A stretch of DNA of 64,000 bases from Nageia nagi (taxonomy: Eukaryota; Pinophyta). The notes under the pieces are model-generated. The model saw only the letters and a list, made by a program, of their open reading frames with translations. It did no database searches and was not told the DNA's origin. Below are positions 24,117-35,499 of this stretch, piece after piece. Every line of letters starts with the position of its first letter. Position 1 is the stretch's first letter. Made by a program: the position numbers and the translations under genes. The DNA lies in contig JBITNC010000001.1 in NCBI GenBank assembly GCA_050084985.1, positions 212,722,001 through 212,786,000 of the forward strand. The letters run 5' to 3'.

Positions 24117-25084
24117 ACTCACAAACACTCTTCATATTTTAAATGATGGGATCTATTTGTATCCCTCAAAATAATATCCCTTGTAAGATTATTGAAGATA
24201 AACTTAATTACAGTATGGCATTCATTGCATACTTAAATATTCTTCAAAACTCTAATAATAGTTCTAGGGGGAGTCTTTAATAGCTTGAATGCAATTGATA
24301 TCTTTTTTCCATACTAGAAGAGAAATAATTCTTTATCATCATCCTCCACATCATGAAATACATATATTGTATTTGGAATATACCCTAATACCTTCATCTC
24401 ACTTAATAATTTCTTCAATTTTTCATAGATATCATGTGTTTATGGTTTTGATTTGTCTCTTACAAGAAAAGCATATATCCTTCTATCAAATTCAGTCCAA
24501 CTATACCCAGGTGTCTTCTTAATTCCTCTATCTTTCATCAATATCCTTACTCTTTGAATATCATCCCAACTACTCACTTCAGCATAAATATTTAAAAGAA
24601 TAACATAATATGGAGCATATTTAGGCTCTAATAAAAAATGATTATCATCATAAATTCCCTCATTCCTACATTCTTATATGATCTACAAGAACCAAGCATA
24701 CACATCCAACTCGAGCTTATGGGAATATTGATAATGAAGTTCAAATATCCTTTAAGATAGCCTAGATGACCAAGAAGGTCAGGAATGCATGTATAATGAT
24801 TCATCTCAAGAATAATGTAATAAGAGTCACTCTTGTTGTTAAAGTATTTATATCCCTCATCCACAAGACCTGCATGGTTGCATGCAAGTAAAATACATAT
24901 AAAAGTGATGCAATTAGAGTTGGTTCGAATTTCAGGTGATAAAAGAGTTAAATCCTTGTTGTAGTTATGAATTACATATCCTCAATTACTGCATTCTATG
25001 AATCTTTTTTTGTATAAATCATCTTGTCAAACAATTCTCAATCCTTATGTGTTCTTCCATATTTTGCATACATGTCTATCAGGG
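24117..25084 (-). pseudogene. PPR protein C-terminal fragment, array unit 1
   Basis: PPR proteins bind organellar RNA; the E/DYW type edits C to U. On the minus strand the unit begins with a PPR motif (STLIDMYAKYGRTHKD, ELFDKMI), then MDEGYKYFNNKSDSY with EMNHYTCIPDLLGHLG, then SWMCMLGSCRSYKNVGM (24628-24864), which are the last PPR motif and the E region. The E+ and DYW parts (24117-24600) are shredded. It repeats unit 2 at about 970 bp spacing. No start or complete array of PPR motifs is present, so this is a duplicated gene fragment and not a gene. Confidence 0.7.
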
Positions 25085-26072
25085 TACTCACAAAATTGTC
25101 CATGTTTGAAAATGATGGAATTTTTTTCATCCCTCATAAAAATTTCCCTTGTAATAATATTGGAGATAAATTTGGTTGCAATATGTTGTTCATTGTATAC
25201 TCGAAGGTCTTTCAAAACTCTAATAATAATTTTGGGGAAAGTCTTTAACAATCAAAATGCAATTAAATTTTTTTTGCTATAATAGTATAGAATCAATTCT
25301 TTATCATCAACCTCTACATCATGCAACAAATGTATTAAATTTTGAATATACTCTGATGCATTCATCTCACTCAATAAGTTTTCTAATTTTTCATAGATAT
25401 CTTGTGTTTTTGTTTGTGATTTGTCTCCTATAAGAAAAGCATGTACCCTTTTTTCAACTCCGACCCAACTACATCCAAGTGTCTTCTTGATTTCTCTATC
25501 TTTCATCAATGTATTTACTCTTTGAACATCATTTTAGCTATCCACATCATCATAAATATTTGAAACAAGAACATAAGATGGAGAATATTTAGGTTCCAAT
25601 AAAAAAGGCTTCTTAACAAAAATTCCCATATTCCTATGTTCTTATATGATCTACAAGCACCAAGTAGACACATCCACACATCCAACTTATATATTATGGG
25701 CATCTTGAAAACGTAGTTCAAAGCTCCTTTAGGATAGTCTTCATGTCCAACAAGGTCAAGAATGCATGTATAATGATTCATCTCAGGAATAATGCAATAA
25801 GAGTCACGTTTGTTATTAAAGTATTTATAGCCTTCATCCATAAGACATGCATGGTTGTATGTAAGTATAACACATACAAAGATTATGTTGTTAGAGTTGG
25901 TTCCAAATGCTTCATTTGATCAAATATTTAAAAGGAATCCTTTCCATAGTTATGAATTGCATATCCTCAATCATTGCATTCTATGAAACTTTATTTTCAT
26001 TATTCATCTTGTTAAACAATTCTTTGGCCTTGTGTATTCTTCCATACTTTGCATACATATCTATTAAGGCAC
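25085..26072 (-). pseudogene. PPR protein C-terminal fragment, array unit 2
   Basis: The best-preserved unit. In order on the minus strand: a PPR motif (ALIDMYAKYGRIHKAKELFN, 25945-26072), MDEGYKYFNNKRDSYCIIPE with MNHYTCILDLVGH (25740-25841), VWMCLLGACRSYKNIGI, then GCSWVGVEKRVHAFLIGDKS with TQDIYEKLENLLSEM (25350-25490; E/E+ region), then IIIRVLKDLRVYNEQHIATK with FISNIITREIFMRDE (25120-25248), which is the DYW deaminase-type tail. The usual C-H-x-x-x-K zinc site reads E-Q-H-I-A-T-K, and the final Asp-Tyr-Trp is missing because unit 1 begins there. Frameshifts separate the pieces. Confidence 0.75.
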
Positions 26073-26099
26073 TCACAATCACAACATTCCTAAAAATAA

Positions 26100-27000
26100 T
26101 AAATTAATAAATAATTTAATAATAAATAAATATATCTCTAATAAATAAATAAATACTAAATTTTTTTTTTAATAATATTTTAATATTATTCCCAACTTTA
26201 AATATGATCCTAATATCAATGCAAAATTAAGCAATGAAGCACCTTGAAAAGATTTTGATCACATCTCAAAAAGATGCAATTACGATGCTATCCATAATGC
26301 CATGTATCATAATAGTCAATGCAAAATTTGATTCTACCCATAATACCATGTATCATAATAGTCAATGCAAAATCTGATGAAAAAAACCTTAACTATGATG
26401 CTATATGTAGATCCTAAATTATGTAAATAATAATATAAACATAAAATAAATCTACTAAAAATGACACTTACCCAAATATAATGATAAATAAATGAAAAGT
26501 GTGCATCTGATTATGATAAGGTAATCCTCAAAGTATGACAAAGATATATGAAGGATTGGATCATATCAAAGGTGACCCTGCAGATGATAATGAATCATGT
26601 AGACTAACATTTGTTTTCTCCTTTGTTTATAGCTCATGAAGACACATGCCAGGGTAGCATACAAATTCTACAATGTGGATATCGTGAAACATTAGAATTA
26701 AATTACTTGCAAAAGCATAACATGTAATAAAATCTAAGAGCATAATAGATCCTTGAATAGGTGTCATCTAGAGACATCGTAAGTGTATTATGTAGTGCGT
26801 CTCTTTTTATACCTATAAGGATAAACGAGAGAGTGAGATCTAACTTTGGAATAATAATAATAATCATTTCAATAGAATTATAAATAATATGCAATATTAA
26901 TGATATTCTCAAGATAATTTTAGATATAAATATGATTAAGTGATATTTGCATTTATTAGCATATGTTTATCATTTAATTAGCATATTAGTCTTTTTTAGC
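26100..27000. other. Noncoding spacer with a local repeat
   Basis: No gene recognised. An AT-rich run of aataaataa units occupies 26095-26160. At 26300-26374 a 46-bp unit (catgtatcataatagtcaat) occurs twice in tandem. The rest shows nothing I can name. Confidence 0.5.
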
Positions 27001-27671
27001 ACCTAAAAAGAAATTTTGATTTAATTAAGATACCTTTTAGATATTTGAAATCATTTATTTAATTTATTAAATAATTTTTTTTTCATGTGTACTCTCATCT
27101 AGCTTTATGTTTTTTGGTAACAGGTCATCTTGGCATCATAATAATCCTAAGGAGGAGCCTTAACACTAAACTTATTGCCTATAAAGGTTAAGAGTTATGC
27201 GTGATCAAAGATAGGACATGATATAACATAATCTTAAATCCTTGATAGGTGGAAATATACTTGTATCAATCTTGACCAATATTTCTAAATGCCACCTATC
27301 ATCTCTAGATTTTTTATGCTCTAAGCCTTGCATTCTTACAATCTTTCATCCCTTCATAATCAAGATTTGGTGCATTGAATGTGGGACAGTGATATTGATT
27401 GAATTTTTGGCACTATCAGTAGGTTGAGGCTAGATTAGTGGCTACGTGTTTCAATGAAGCTCATCATTCATCCTCTCTTGATTGAATCTCATCTTTATTC
27501 ATCATCATAGGTAAAGTACAAGTTTGTATCTTTTGTTAATCTAGTTTTGATAGGTTAAGTTCAAGTTGATATTTTTCATCTTTCATATCATTGATTTCAT
27601 GTTATTTAAGTTAACTAGAGAATTTAATTATTCTATAAATAACTACAATAATTATTATTTCTATTATAACA
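27001..27671 (+). repeat. Probable 5' LTR of element D (start unresolved)
   Basis: The LTR should end at ATAACA (27671), because the next bases ATTGGTGAACCTAAC occupy the primer-binding position also seen in element C (TTTTGGTGAACCCGAC). The 3' LTR is not in the window, so the left boundary is a guess. Confidence 0.4.
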
Positions 27672-27686
27672 ATTGGTGAACCTAAC
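27672..27686 (+). promoter_or_regulatory. Primer-binding region of element D
   Basis: ATTGGTGAACCTAAC follows a CA-ended sequence and precedes gag by about 80 bp. It is one or two bases from the site of element C. Confidence 0.45.
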
Positions 27687-27755
27687 TTCTTTTCGATACA
27701 TCACTTTATCTTTCACTAGTTACATTGATACCTTGGGTTTTGGATAGGACTAATC

Positions 27756-28660
27756 TTGCATTTCAAATATTTTAAAAATGAAACCTTCTCAAGTTTTTCC
27801 ATGGTTAATAGCTTTTATGAGGTTACTAGATCTAATATCAAGAAGATGTTATATAGAAATGAAAAAAGAAGTGAAGCCTCTAATATTGGGGATAACAATC
27901 GATCCTTTCAATGCGATCCACCCATGTCTAGGGATTCAAATACACTATGTGATGAGATTCATAATACTAGAGCACACAATCTACAAGTGGAACCTATTTT
28001 TGATACATACAATGATGAAGGAGATCCTATGGCTCACATAAAGGCTTTTTAAATGAAATTAGAGTTAAAATTTAGCATAAATGATAATTTGATGGCAAAA
28101 TACTTCCCTACAATATTTAGAGGTGATGCACTTAATTTTTACCTCTCTTTACTCGCTAAGTTGATTAATTACTATGTATAACTTATCTTGGAATTTTATA
28201 TGCATTTTAAATATTATGCTTCTAGAAAAATGAGTCTTAGATCCAGTTAGTGCCATTCAAGGTCCCAATGAGTGATTTGATAAATTTTTCCAAAGATTTT
28301 AGAAAATATAGAGCATGATTCCTTAACCTTTATCTGAGTCTCATGTTACATCTATGTTTGTCCATAATATACATCTTAAACTAAAATTCATCAGCTTATA
28401 CTACATGATGTTACCCTTTACCGATATTATCCATAGGCTTACCCAAAAAGAGACATGCTTAGTTGATATGGGTGACTTGAAATATGGAAACCCTAGAAAA
28501 GAAACTAAGGGAGGTAGATATCAAGAAAAGGAAGATAAAGAATTCTATGCCATAGAACCTCCCTCTAAAGATCAACAAAATAGTTAAGCAAAGCAAAATT
28601 TTAGGAAGAATAATAGGTAAGCTTTGGTTCTTACTATTATGTTAAAGGACTGTTTATAAA
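27756..28660 (+). pseudogene. gag: gag of element D
   Basis: The frame from 27756 gives an N-terminal linker and then EPIFDTYNDEGDPMAHIKAF, a stop, and MKLELKFSINDNLMAKYF, PTIFRGDALNFYLSLLAKL, which is the retrotransposon gag core (D-P-x-x-H-I-x-A-F ... F-x-G-x-A-x-x-W/F-Y). Further pieces (FYMHFKYYASRKMSL) follow across stops. A basic tail (GDLKYGNPRKETKGGRYQEK, 28470-28530) resembles the nucleic-acid-binding end, but no zinc knuckle is visible. It lies directly after the primer-binding region. Confidence 0.65.
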
Positions 28661-28999
28661 AAGGACTTATCAAACCTAATCTAAAGTAAGAGCTAGGTCC
28701 TTATGATGATAACTGTAATTGGTATAATGAATCAGAATTCTACAAATATCACAAAGTAAGATCACAAAATAAATGCATGTATGATCCTGAGAAATCAATT
28801 ATAGAAATTACTAAATGATGGTAAGATACAATATGAAGCTTATGTAGTAAATTCTTAGGATGTTGAACCACTCACAAAAAATATCATTTTCAACCAAGAG
28901 CTATGTGGTACCACTAGGAGAGAAATACCTAGAGGGAATATTAATTCAGCTACAATAAAATGAATGGAGATCCCTCGCAACACTAGTACACAACAACTC

Positions 29000-29296
29000 C
29001 TTAAATAACTAAAGAAAGCTCATACCAAGATAAGTATTTTTGAACTTTTGCATTTATCAATTAAACATAACTTGATGCTTTGTTTGATGCATTTAAGAAA
29101 ATTGAAGTTGATGTGGATATTCTTATATTTAAGTTTGTTGAATTAGTAGGTAATTTTAATACTAAGTTAGTATATAATATGCTTTCCTTTCAAGAGAGTG
29201 AATTTCTTAGTGAAGATGTCATTCAAAGAAATTAAGGACTATATATTCATGTTAATATTGATGGTACCCCTATTAAAAAATCTTTGATTGATATTG
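29000..29296 (+). pseudogene. protease of element D, N-terminal half (split by element B)
   Basis: I read KKAHTKISIFELLHLSIKHN near 29010-29070, the same helix as before the protease of element A, then across frames YIHVNIDGTPIKKSLIDI ending at 29291. Element B begins at 29297. The sequence to the right of B (from 41443) continues with GSNVNVCLIDLL, so the catalytic D-x-G triad lies on the junction: the Asp is on the left side and the Gly on the right. This confirms that B inserted into a pre-existing protease gene. Confidence 0.7.
29292..29296. repeat. Target-site duplication of element B, left copy
   Basis: TATTG immediately before the LTR start TGTAATGCATCC. The same five bases follow the right LTR at 41438-41442. 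Confidence 0.9.
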
Positions 29297-31551
29297 TGTA
29301 ATGCATCCACTAATTATCATCAACCAAAGCCTTAATTTTTGACCTTTTTTTTTTTTTTTGTAACGTTCGAATGATCTAGGAATTAACCAAATGATCCCAC
29401 ATGACTTTGATATGTTGTTAGCTAGTTCAGCACTCATATGACAAGATTGGCCAAGATCTTGGGGTAATCAACCCTGCAAATTTTTCTGGTGTTTACTTTC
29501 CAACACTCACCCTATTGAAAAGGTGCCTCAAAAGTAACCTCACCATTCCTATTCCATTTCCCATGTGAAATAAGCTTTTTGATTATGGTGTAGTGGTTTT
29601 CTACTCAGGGCCCATATCCATTAAGTTAATCATCATCTCCTAATGATAACTCTCCATCTCATAGGAGTAGTTAACTTATCCTAGGCAAGCTTCCTTATGA
29701 ACGGAGAGCATCACCTATGGAATAATCATCATATCCCTATTTGTTAATTGCAAGTGATATGACACTAATTACCCTCACCCAGTAATAGTAGATTTTCTAA
29801 TTGCTATCCCCACCTGACTCACCTATCGGGGAATATGAGTACTAACCTACCCATAACTATCGGTTAGTCTCACCATATAGTTCGACATCCTCGTGCTCGT
29901 AACTTGGGTAGCCATGATATTAAACAATGTCCTCAAGTGGTTGTTTAGTCTAACATATTTTTAAATGTGTTGATAAAAGAACCACCTATGCCCTACTAAT
30001 CATAATATTTTCAAATAGTGAAGTAGGTATAAGATATATTCTAAGGTTTAATACAATTCATCCTTACCCATGAGGAGTACCTTGGAAGTCTTAGTTATGG
30101 CTTATGCAAGAAGGCATATGTTTTTTTATTTATCTCATACGTATTGTATCATGTATACGGATCCACTTTTTAAAAGATCTCTTGAATACATAAAGTAACA
30201 AGTTATAAGGAAAGATCTTGCCACTATTGCAACAAAAATAATGCGATGCTAAGTGGTCCTCATGTAAAGAATATTCCTTTTGTTTGTCATCTAGCAAGGT
30301 AGGTTTAATTAGCAAAGGTTCTTCATCGCATTTCTTACATTCATTCAAAAAGAATCCCAAATGATTCCATTTATCTCATGGGATCCCACTTGATCCCAAG
30401 GGTCCCTAAGATATTCCAAATGCTCACAAATTGTCATTTGGAACCTTAACTCTAGTTTAGGTTTGATTCTAAGTTGATAGGATAATTTTGAATTTGTCAA
30501 GATTACAAATATAATTCATCTACGACTATTATTTAATAAGTATTAATCTTTACTCTATTTCACCAAGCATTAATCATGTAATACTGATAATATTATTCAT
30601 AAAGAGAAAGTAAAATCATCTATCTTATATTCATTTTGTAATATATTAACAAAAGATAAGTACAAAATAATCCTTATAACTTTATTTATCAACATATAAT
30701 ATAATGACAAAACTTTCATAACTTATTACAAGAACATTAATACATTATCAAGCTAATACAATTTAATGACTTTGGTAATTCATCATCCTTTCGTAATACA
30801 TATATAGTATAACATGCTATTTAGTGAGTCATTCTATGGTTTGTTGTGGAACACATCTATTGATCTTCAAATAACAAGCATCGAGCATCTCCAACATTCA
30901 TCGAGCAATGAGCATTGAACATCGAACATCGCCTTAGAACTTGGTGGATGGATCAAGTACTAGGAAGAAGAGAGATCAAGATATACCCTTTTTTTTTCCA
31001 TTATGCAAATGAAAACTAGCTTTTATGACTATCTTATTAATCTCATGAGGGTTTTTATTCCACTAGGGATACCTCACTTCCTTAGTCTTATTAACTTTGA
31101 TTGACTGACATTCTAACCATATCATATTTCTGATATCACTACATCCTCAAATAATTAAAAAGCAATCAATTTGAAATCTCCTATCTCACTTCCTTTGTAC
31201 ATATACATATATATTTTCTTTTAAAATAAAACTTTAATATCCAATTCTAACTTTGAATAACAATTAATTTAAAAGATCACATATTATACATTGTTTCTAT
31301 AATTTAACCACATAAATTCTATGAAATAACTATAACATAGAATTCTTCTTTTAAACATTCGTTGCTCTTTTTACCTTTTTGTTTTAATGTAAGTCAATAT
31401 GAATGAATTCATTAAAGGCAAGTATCAAATAAATGGATGACATTGTTCATTTTCTTTCTAATATATAGCTTGAAACAATAATAAACTAACCTATTCCTGC
31501 TATTCTCTTTCCATAAGAGAGGTGAAACGAAAATCTTGACAGGGATTGCTA

Positions 31552-31850
31552 TGGACTTATCCAACATTAAATTCATTTATATGGAGCAGTGTGAGTACAA
31601 AGGTAGACTCTAACTTTTGATAGCATTGGTTCGTCATATGCCATTAGGAGAAATCAATGGCATTATAAAACTATTCAAAAAATGCATCATAAGGAACGTA
31701 CAAGATAATCTAGATGTAAAGCCAAACTTTACAATAATGGCCAGATCTTTTCCAACGTATACTATTGTAGGGCAAAGAGCATGTATGGCGATCCATCAAA
31801 GAAGAGTCAAAAATGGATTTTCAAGAGATATATATAGTTGTGGCATTTAA
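31552..31850 (+). other. Antisense coding-like segment in left LTR of B (segment 1)
   Basis: The plus strand, antisense to the element, reads MDLSNIKFIYMEQCEYKGRL, one stop, then from 31610 an open stretch including RHMPLGEINGIIKLFKK, KPNFTIMARSFPTYTIVGQ and ACMAIHQRRVKNGFSRDI. The other LTR (39240-39520) carries the same stretch with substitutions, one extra stop and no start codon. The composition looks like real protein and not AT noise. I do not recognise the family. It may be a captured host exon. Confidence 0.4.
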
Positions 31851-32119
31851 CATGAAAAATGCTAAAAATACATATAGATCAGAATTAATACTAAATTTAT
31901 TAACTAACTCGATAGTAGAATGAATGCAAACATGCACTATCTCTAAAATAATTATAATATGAAAATACAAAATCAAACTCTGCAAAATTTGTAAGCATTC
32001 TTTCATAATAAGATGCAATGTAGGTAAGGAATAGAGGTGTTTGTAAGTGTTGAAAAGGGTATCAAAGACTTTTCCCATTCATTTCCAGCAAGCACTTCAA
32101 TAGGAGATAAAGGTTCCCA

Positions 32120-32400
32120 AAGAGTAGTTTAAAAATGAACTTCCAAATAAATGCACATATCAAACAAGTAGGGAACACAATGCTCAGGTGTGGAAAAAGA
32201 TTCATGGATTGCGCACAACCATCTATGGTGAGTTTTTAGAGTTGGTAAATGCCATCGTTTGCAATCAAAGGAGTGCACGAGGAGTATATGGAGAATCATC
32301 AAACATATTTAAAATAATTCTTAATCAATTTATACAGTGTAAGGCTCAAAGAAGATATGACTATTCGTCAAAAGGTAATTGAAATGGTTTTACACCAAAT
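32120..32400 (+). other. Antisense coding-like segment in left LTR of B (segment 2)
   Basis: The plus strand reads NELPNKC, SREHNAQVWKKIHGLRTTIY, GEFLELVNAIVCNQRSAR, VYGESSNIFKIILNQFIQCK. The copy in the right LTR (39780-40048) keeps the frame with mostly conservative changes (for example V to I, K to E) and runs longer. Two independent LTR copies staying open over about 85 codons is more than expected by chance in AT-rich DNA. Function unknown. Confidence 0.4.
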
Positions 32401-33738
32401 ACTAGTGAATACCTGAATAGTCATATATTCAAATGTATATAAACTCAATTGCTTAGTATGAATTCACAAGATATGCCAAATCTCACACAAGAAGACATAA
32501 GGAGGAAAATATTTTACTAGTCTCTTCAAAAATATCACAAAATGTATAGTACAATTTGTATTAAGAACTTTTTACCACTAAATTTAAGTAAAAAAACTAA
32601 TAAGGTCCCATTCCTCTACTTTAAAAAAAAAACATGGTACCAACCTCCACATGCATTACAACAAATAAATAAATCAATATCCCTTCACCTAGTATAAATC
32701 CTTTATCAACAAGTAATTCCAAGAGTCTTTAGAAAAACAATCTTTTCATACAACTCTTTAAAAACATTAAAATAAAACTACTTTATCTTAGGCATATTAA
32801 AAATGTAAAGAATGCACTTTGACTTGGAAAAGAAAAAGAGAGACTTCTTTTCTTTACATAATCCAAGTTTGAGAAGAAGCAAAACAAAAATAAAATAGCT
32901 AGAGATAGATAGGTAGTTGTTGGTGTTTTTCCAATGCTCTACTCATACTTTCAATAATTTTAGGTTAGATTTGCTTAAAGTTGGAAATGATGGTAATGGC
33001 ATTTAATACTTTGAAATCTTTTTCATTAGTTGATAATTTAATGCCAACTCTTATCCACACTTAACACAAAAATACAAAACTAAGTAGGGTGATTTCTTTA
33101 TTATTTTCTTAGCTATTGAAAATATCATGTCATACCACAAAAAGACCATAGTCTTTATCTAATAGTGTTTTTATTATTAGCCTTATGTGGCAATAATATG
33201 GACACTCATATTCAACTTTTACCCCATTAAATTTATTTTTCTAACCTTATAATAATTTTCAAATTTAACTAAAGGTATATTCCTTTTTTCCTTCAATTTC
33301 AAAATTTAAATTTCAAAAATACCAAACAAAGGAAAACACATCTTTACTTGCAATGGTCACCTTGTCCTACAGAGTAAGGTTAATCCACATAATTTTGCAA
33401 ACATATTTTCATTAAGAAATCAACAATCACAACAATTATTCTACATGCATCTACATGATTTACGATGGTCATAGGGTGTGTCAACGAATCAACGCCAATC
33501 ATTTCCTTCTCTTATCCTTTTGTTCCTGTCACCAATTCACCTTTGATTTGTAGGGTCTTTGGGTTACTTCTCCACTCTATGACCTGTGTCAAAACATCTT
33601 GAAGCTAGTATCAAATTGTCACAAATGATACATATTCCCATATCAAACTTATCATTACCATAGTATTATGGAAATATAATTCATTCAAATCCTCAATAGT
33701 ACTCAAGGTCAAATAGTGTCTTGAGGTGGGTTGTGACA

Positions 33739-33757
33739 TACACACCCCCTTAAAAGG
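33739..33757 (-). promoter_or_regulatory. Polypurine tract of element B
   Basis: The minus strand reads TTTTAAGGGGGTGTGTA directly before the 3' LTR start TGTCACAACC, the normal plus-strand primer position. Confidence 0.8.
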
Positions 33758-33859
33758 AACACAATTCCTTATGTTCTTACAGATAAACACAAACTTATAA
33801 ATGTTTTACAGACTTATTTAAATAAATAAATATGAAAATTATCTTTTCATAGTAACTGT

Positions 33860-35035
33860 ATCTTCTCATGTAGAAGATGATATTTATCCCATTGAACTAG
33901 ACATTCATTAATTTCTCTATTTCTTAGCTTTCTAATCCTAAAAGCTAAGATTTTAATAGGGAGTACTTCAATGGCATGAGGGTCCAACATCTACACTTTA
34001 GATAAATCCAAAACATGAGAAGGGTTAGCAACATATTTTCATAACAAAGAGACATGAAAGACATCATATATTTTGGACAAACTTGATGGCAAGGCAAGTT
34101 TGTAGGCTACTAGACTCTTTTTTCTACAATTTCAAAAAGACCAACAAAGTGGGTATCCAATTTAGTTGACTTTATGGGACTTTTCATGGGTTGAACTTGT
34201 AAAAAAACCTTATCACCCATGGCAAATTCTTGAAGAGTTTTTTTAAGATCGACATAACTCTTGTTGATCTACAGTTTCTTTCAACTTTCATCGAATGAAC
34301 TTGAGTTGCTCCTCCATTTGCTTTAGCATTTTCGGTTGGATCATCACCTGATCCTCCTGATTATCCCATGTCAAAGAAGTTTTGCATCTCCTTTCATATA
34401 GTGCTTCAAAAGGAGCCATTCCTAAAGATGAATGATAACCATTATTGTATGCGAACTCAACCAAATAAAGATAATCTTCCCATTTGGTTTTTTGTTCCAT
34501 ACAATACATTCTAAGCATGTCCTCAAGGACTCTATTCACACATTCTATCTATCCATCTATTTTTGAATGATAAGCTGAACTCATATTTAACTTTGTACCA
34601 ATACCTTATGTAATGATTTCCAGAATACTGAAGTGAATTTAGAGTCCCTATCTAAGATTATCACTTTAGGAAATCCATGTAATCTAAAAATTTCATATAC
34701 AAACTTATTAGCTACTGTAGGGGCATCATGTGTGGTGTTACCAGGTATAAAATGAGCAACCTTGGTTAACTTATCAACCACAACCAATATGGAGTCATGA
34801 TGAAAACTGATTTTTGGCAAATCGACTATGAAATCCATTTGTGTCAAAATATCATGAGGATACAAATATCCACCCAGATGCTGATGTTCTTCTTTCACTT
34901 TCTGACATTCCAAGTATCTTGCCATAAATTCTGTTATATCCTTTTTCATTCCATCCTAGTAAGAATTCTTTTTTGTCTTATCGCATCTTTGTACCTCAAA
35001 TGTGCTGCATATGGAGGACGATGAGCTTCTTATAG
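33860..35035 (-). pseudogene. integrase and probable chromodomain of element B
   Basis: The zinc-binding start reads EAHRPPYAAHL and, at 34900-34940, ARYLECQKVKEEHQH; the first Cys of C-x-x-C is Tyr. The catalytic core follows: MDFIVDLPK (first Asp), DRDSKFTSVFWKSL (second Asp), then after a frameshift and a stop ECVNRVLEDML, with the third acidic residue kept at the usual Q-x-E-R-V-N-R position, and WEDYLYLVEFAYNNGYHSSL. Further on, across stops, VFLQVQPMKSP, YKLALPSSLS, VFHVSLL, then VLPIKILAFRIRKLRNREIN with VQWDKYHLLHE near 33870-33960, which resembles a chromovirus C-terminal chromodomain. The gene has several stops and is inactive. Confidence 0.8.
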
Positions 35036-35139
35036 GATTAAATTTCTTAAATCTCCTTTTTTGGGATGATTAATCTGTATTTAAAATACATCCCATCTTT
35101 TTCAGCAAAGTTTATTTTTTTCTATTATTTCCTTAATAA

Positions 35140-35275
35140 ATTTACAATATGAATCCCCTTGTAAGATTCTCACTTGATCAAACAAGTCAAACTGACTTCT
35201 TGTCATGGAATTACATTTCTTTGACTTAATGCATTTACTACCTTACTTTCTTTACCCTTGGGTAACTCAATCTCA
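35140..35275 (-). pseudogene. RNase H C-terminal scar at the RT deletion point of element B
   Basis: The minus strand reads LPKGKESKVVNALSQRN, the end of a gypsy RNase H (usual form G-K-x-N-x-V-A-D-A-L-S-R), followed by the linker that normally precedes integrase. Upstream the sequence is protease, so everything between protease and this point has been lost. The breakpoint lies near 35265-35300. Confidence 0.7.
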
Positions 35276-35279
35276 ACAT

Positions 35280-35470
35280 TCTTAAAACATTATTTAACAT
35301 AACACTTTTGACTAGACCCAAACTCTACTTGGCATCCATTTATCAAAATTTTTGATGCATTAATCATATCTTTAACTAAAGAAATTGAAATGAAATTGTC
35401 CATTGCACCACAATCTATCAAGAATTTAAAAGATTTCCTAGAAATTTTACCTGAGATTTGAAGAGGTGTA
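35280..35470 (-). pseudogene. aspartic protease of element B (truncated)
   Basis: The minus strand reads FKFLIDCGAMDNFISISLV. The active site is D-C-G-A where D-S-G-A is usual. The frame continues as KILINGCQVEFG and stops near 35300, where the deletion joins it to the RNase H scar. The second half of the protease fold is missing. Confidence 0.7.
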
Positions 35471-35499
35471 GCTTATCCTCGAGCTTGTCCCAATCCAAC

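Larger units (their letters stand above)
29297..33738 (-). repeat. Left LTR (3' LTR) of element B
   Basis: 4442 bp, starting TGTAATGCATCC and ending GGTTGTGACA on the plus strand. It aligns with 36955-41437 throughout, with many substitutions and small indels. Relative to the right copy it lacks roughly 50 bp near 32945, a segment that contains the TATA box in the right LTR. Confidence 0.95.

Noticed and set aside
30130-30360. Minus-strand ORF of 76 codons in the left LTR of B with a C-x-x-C
   Set aside because: The homologous position in the right LTR is broken by frameshifts and stops, so no coding constraint is visible.
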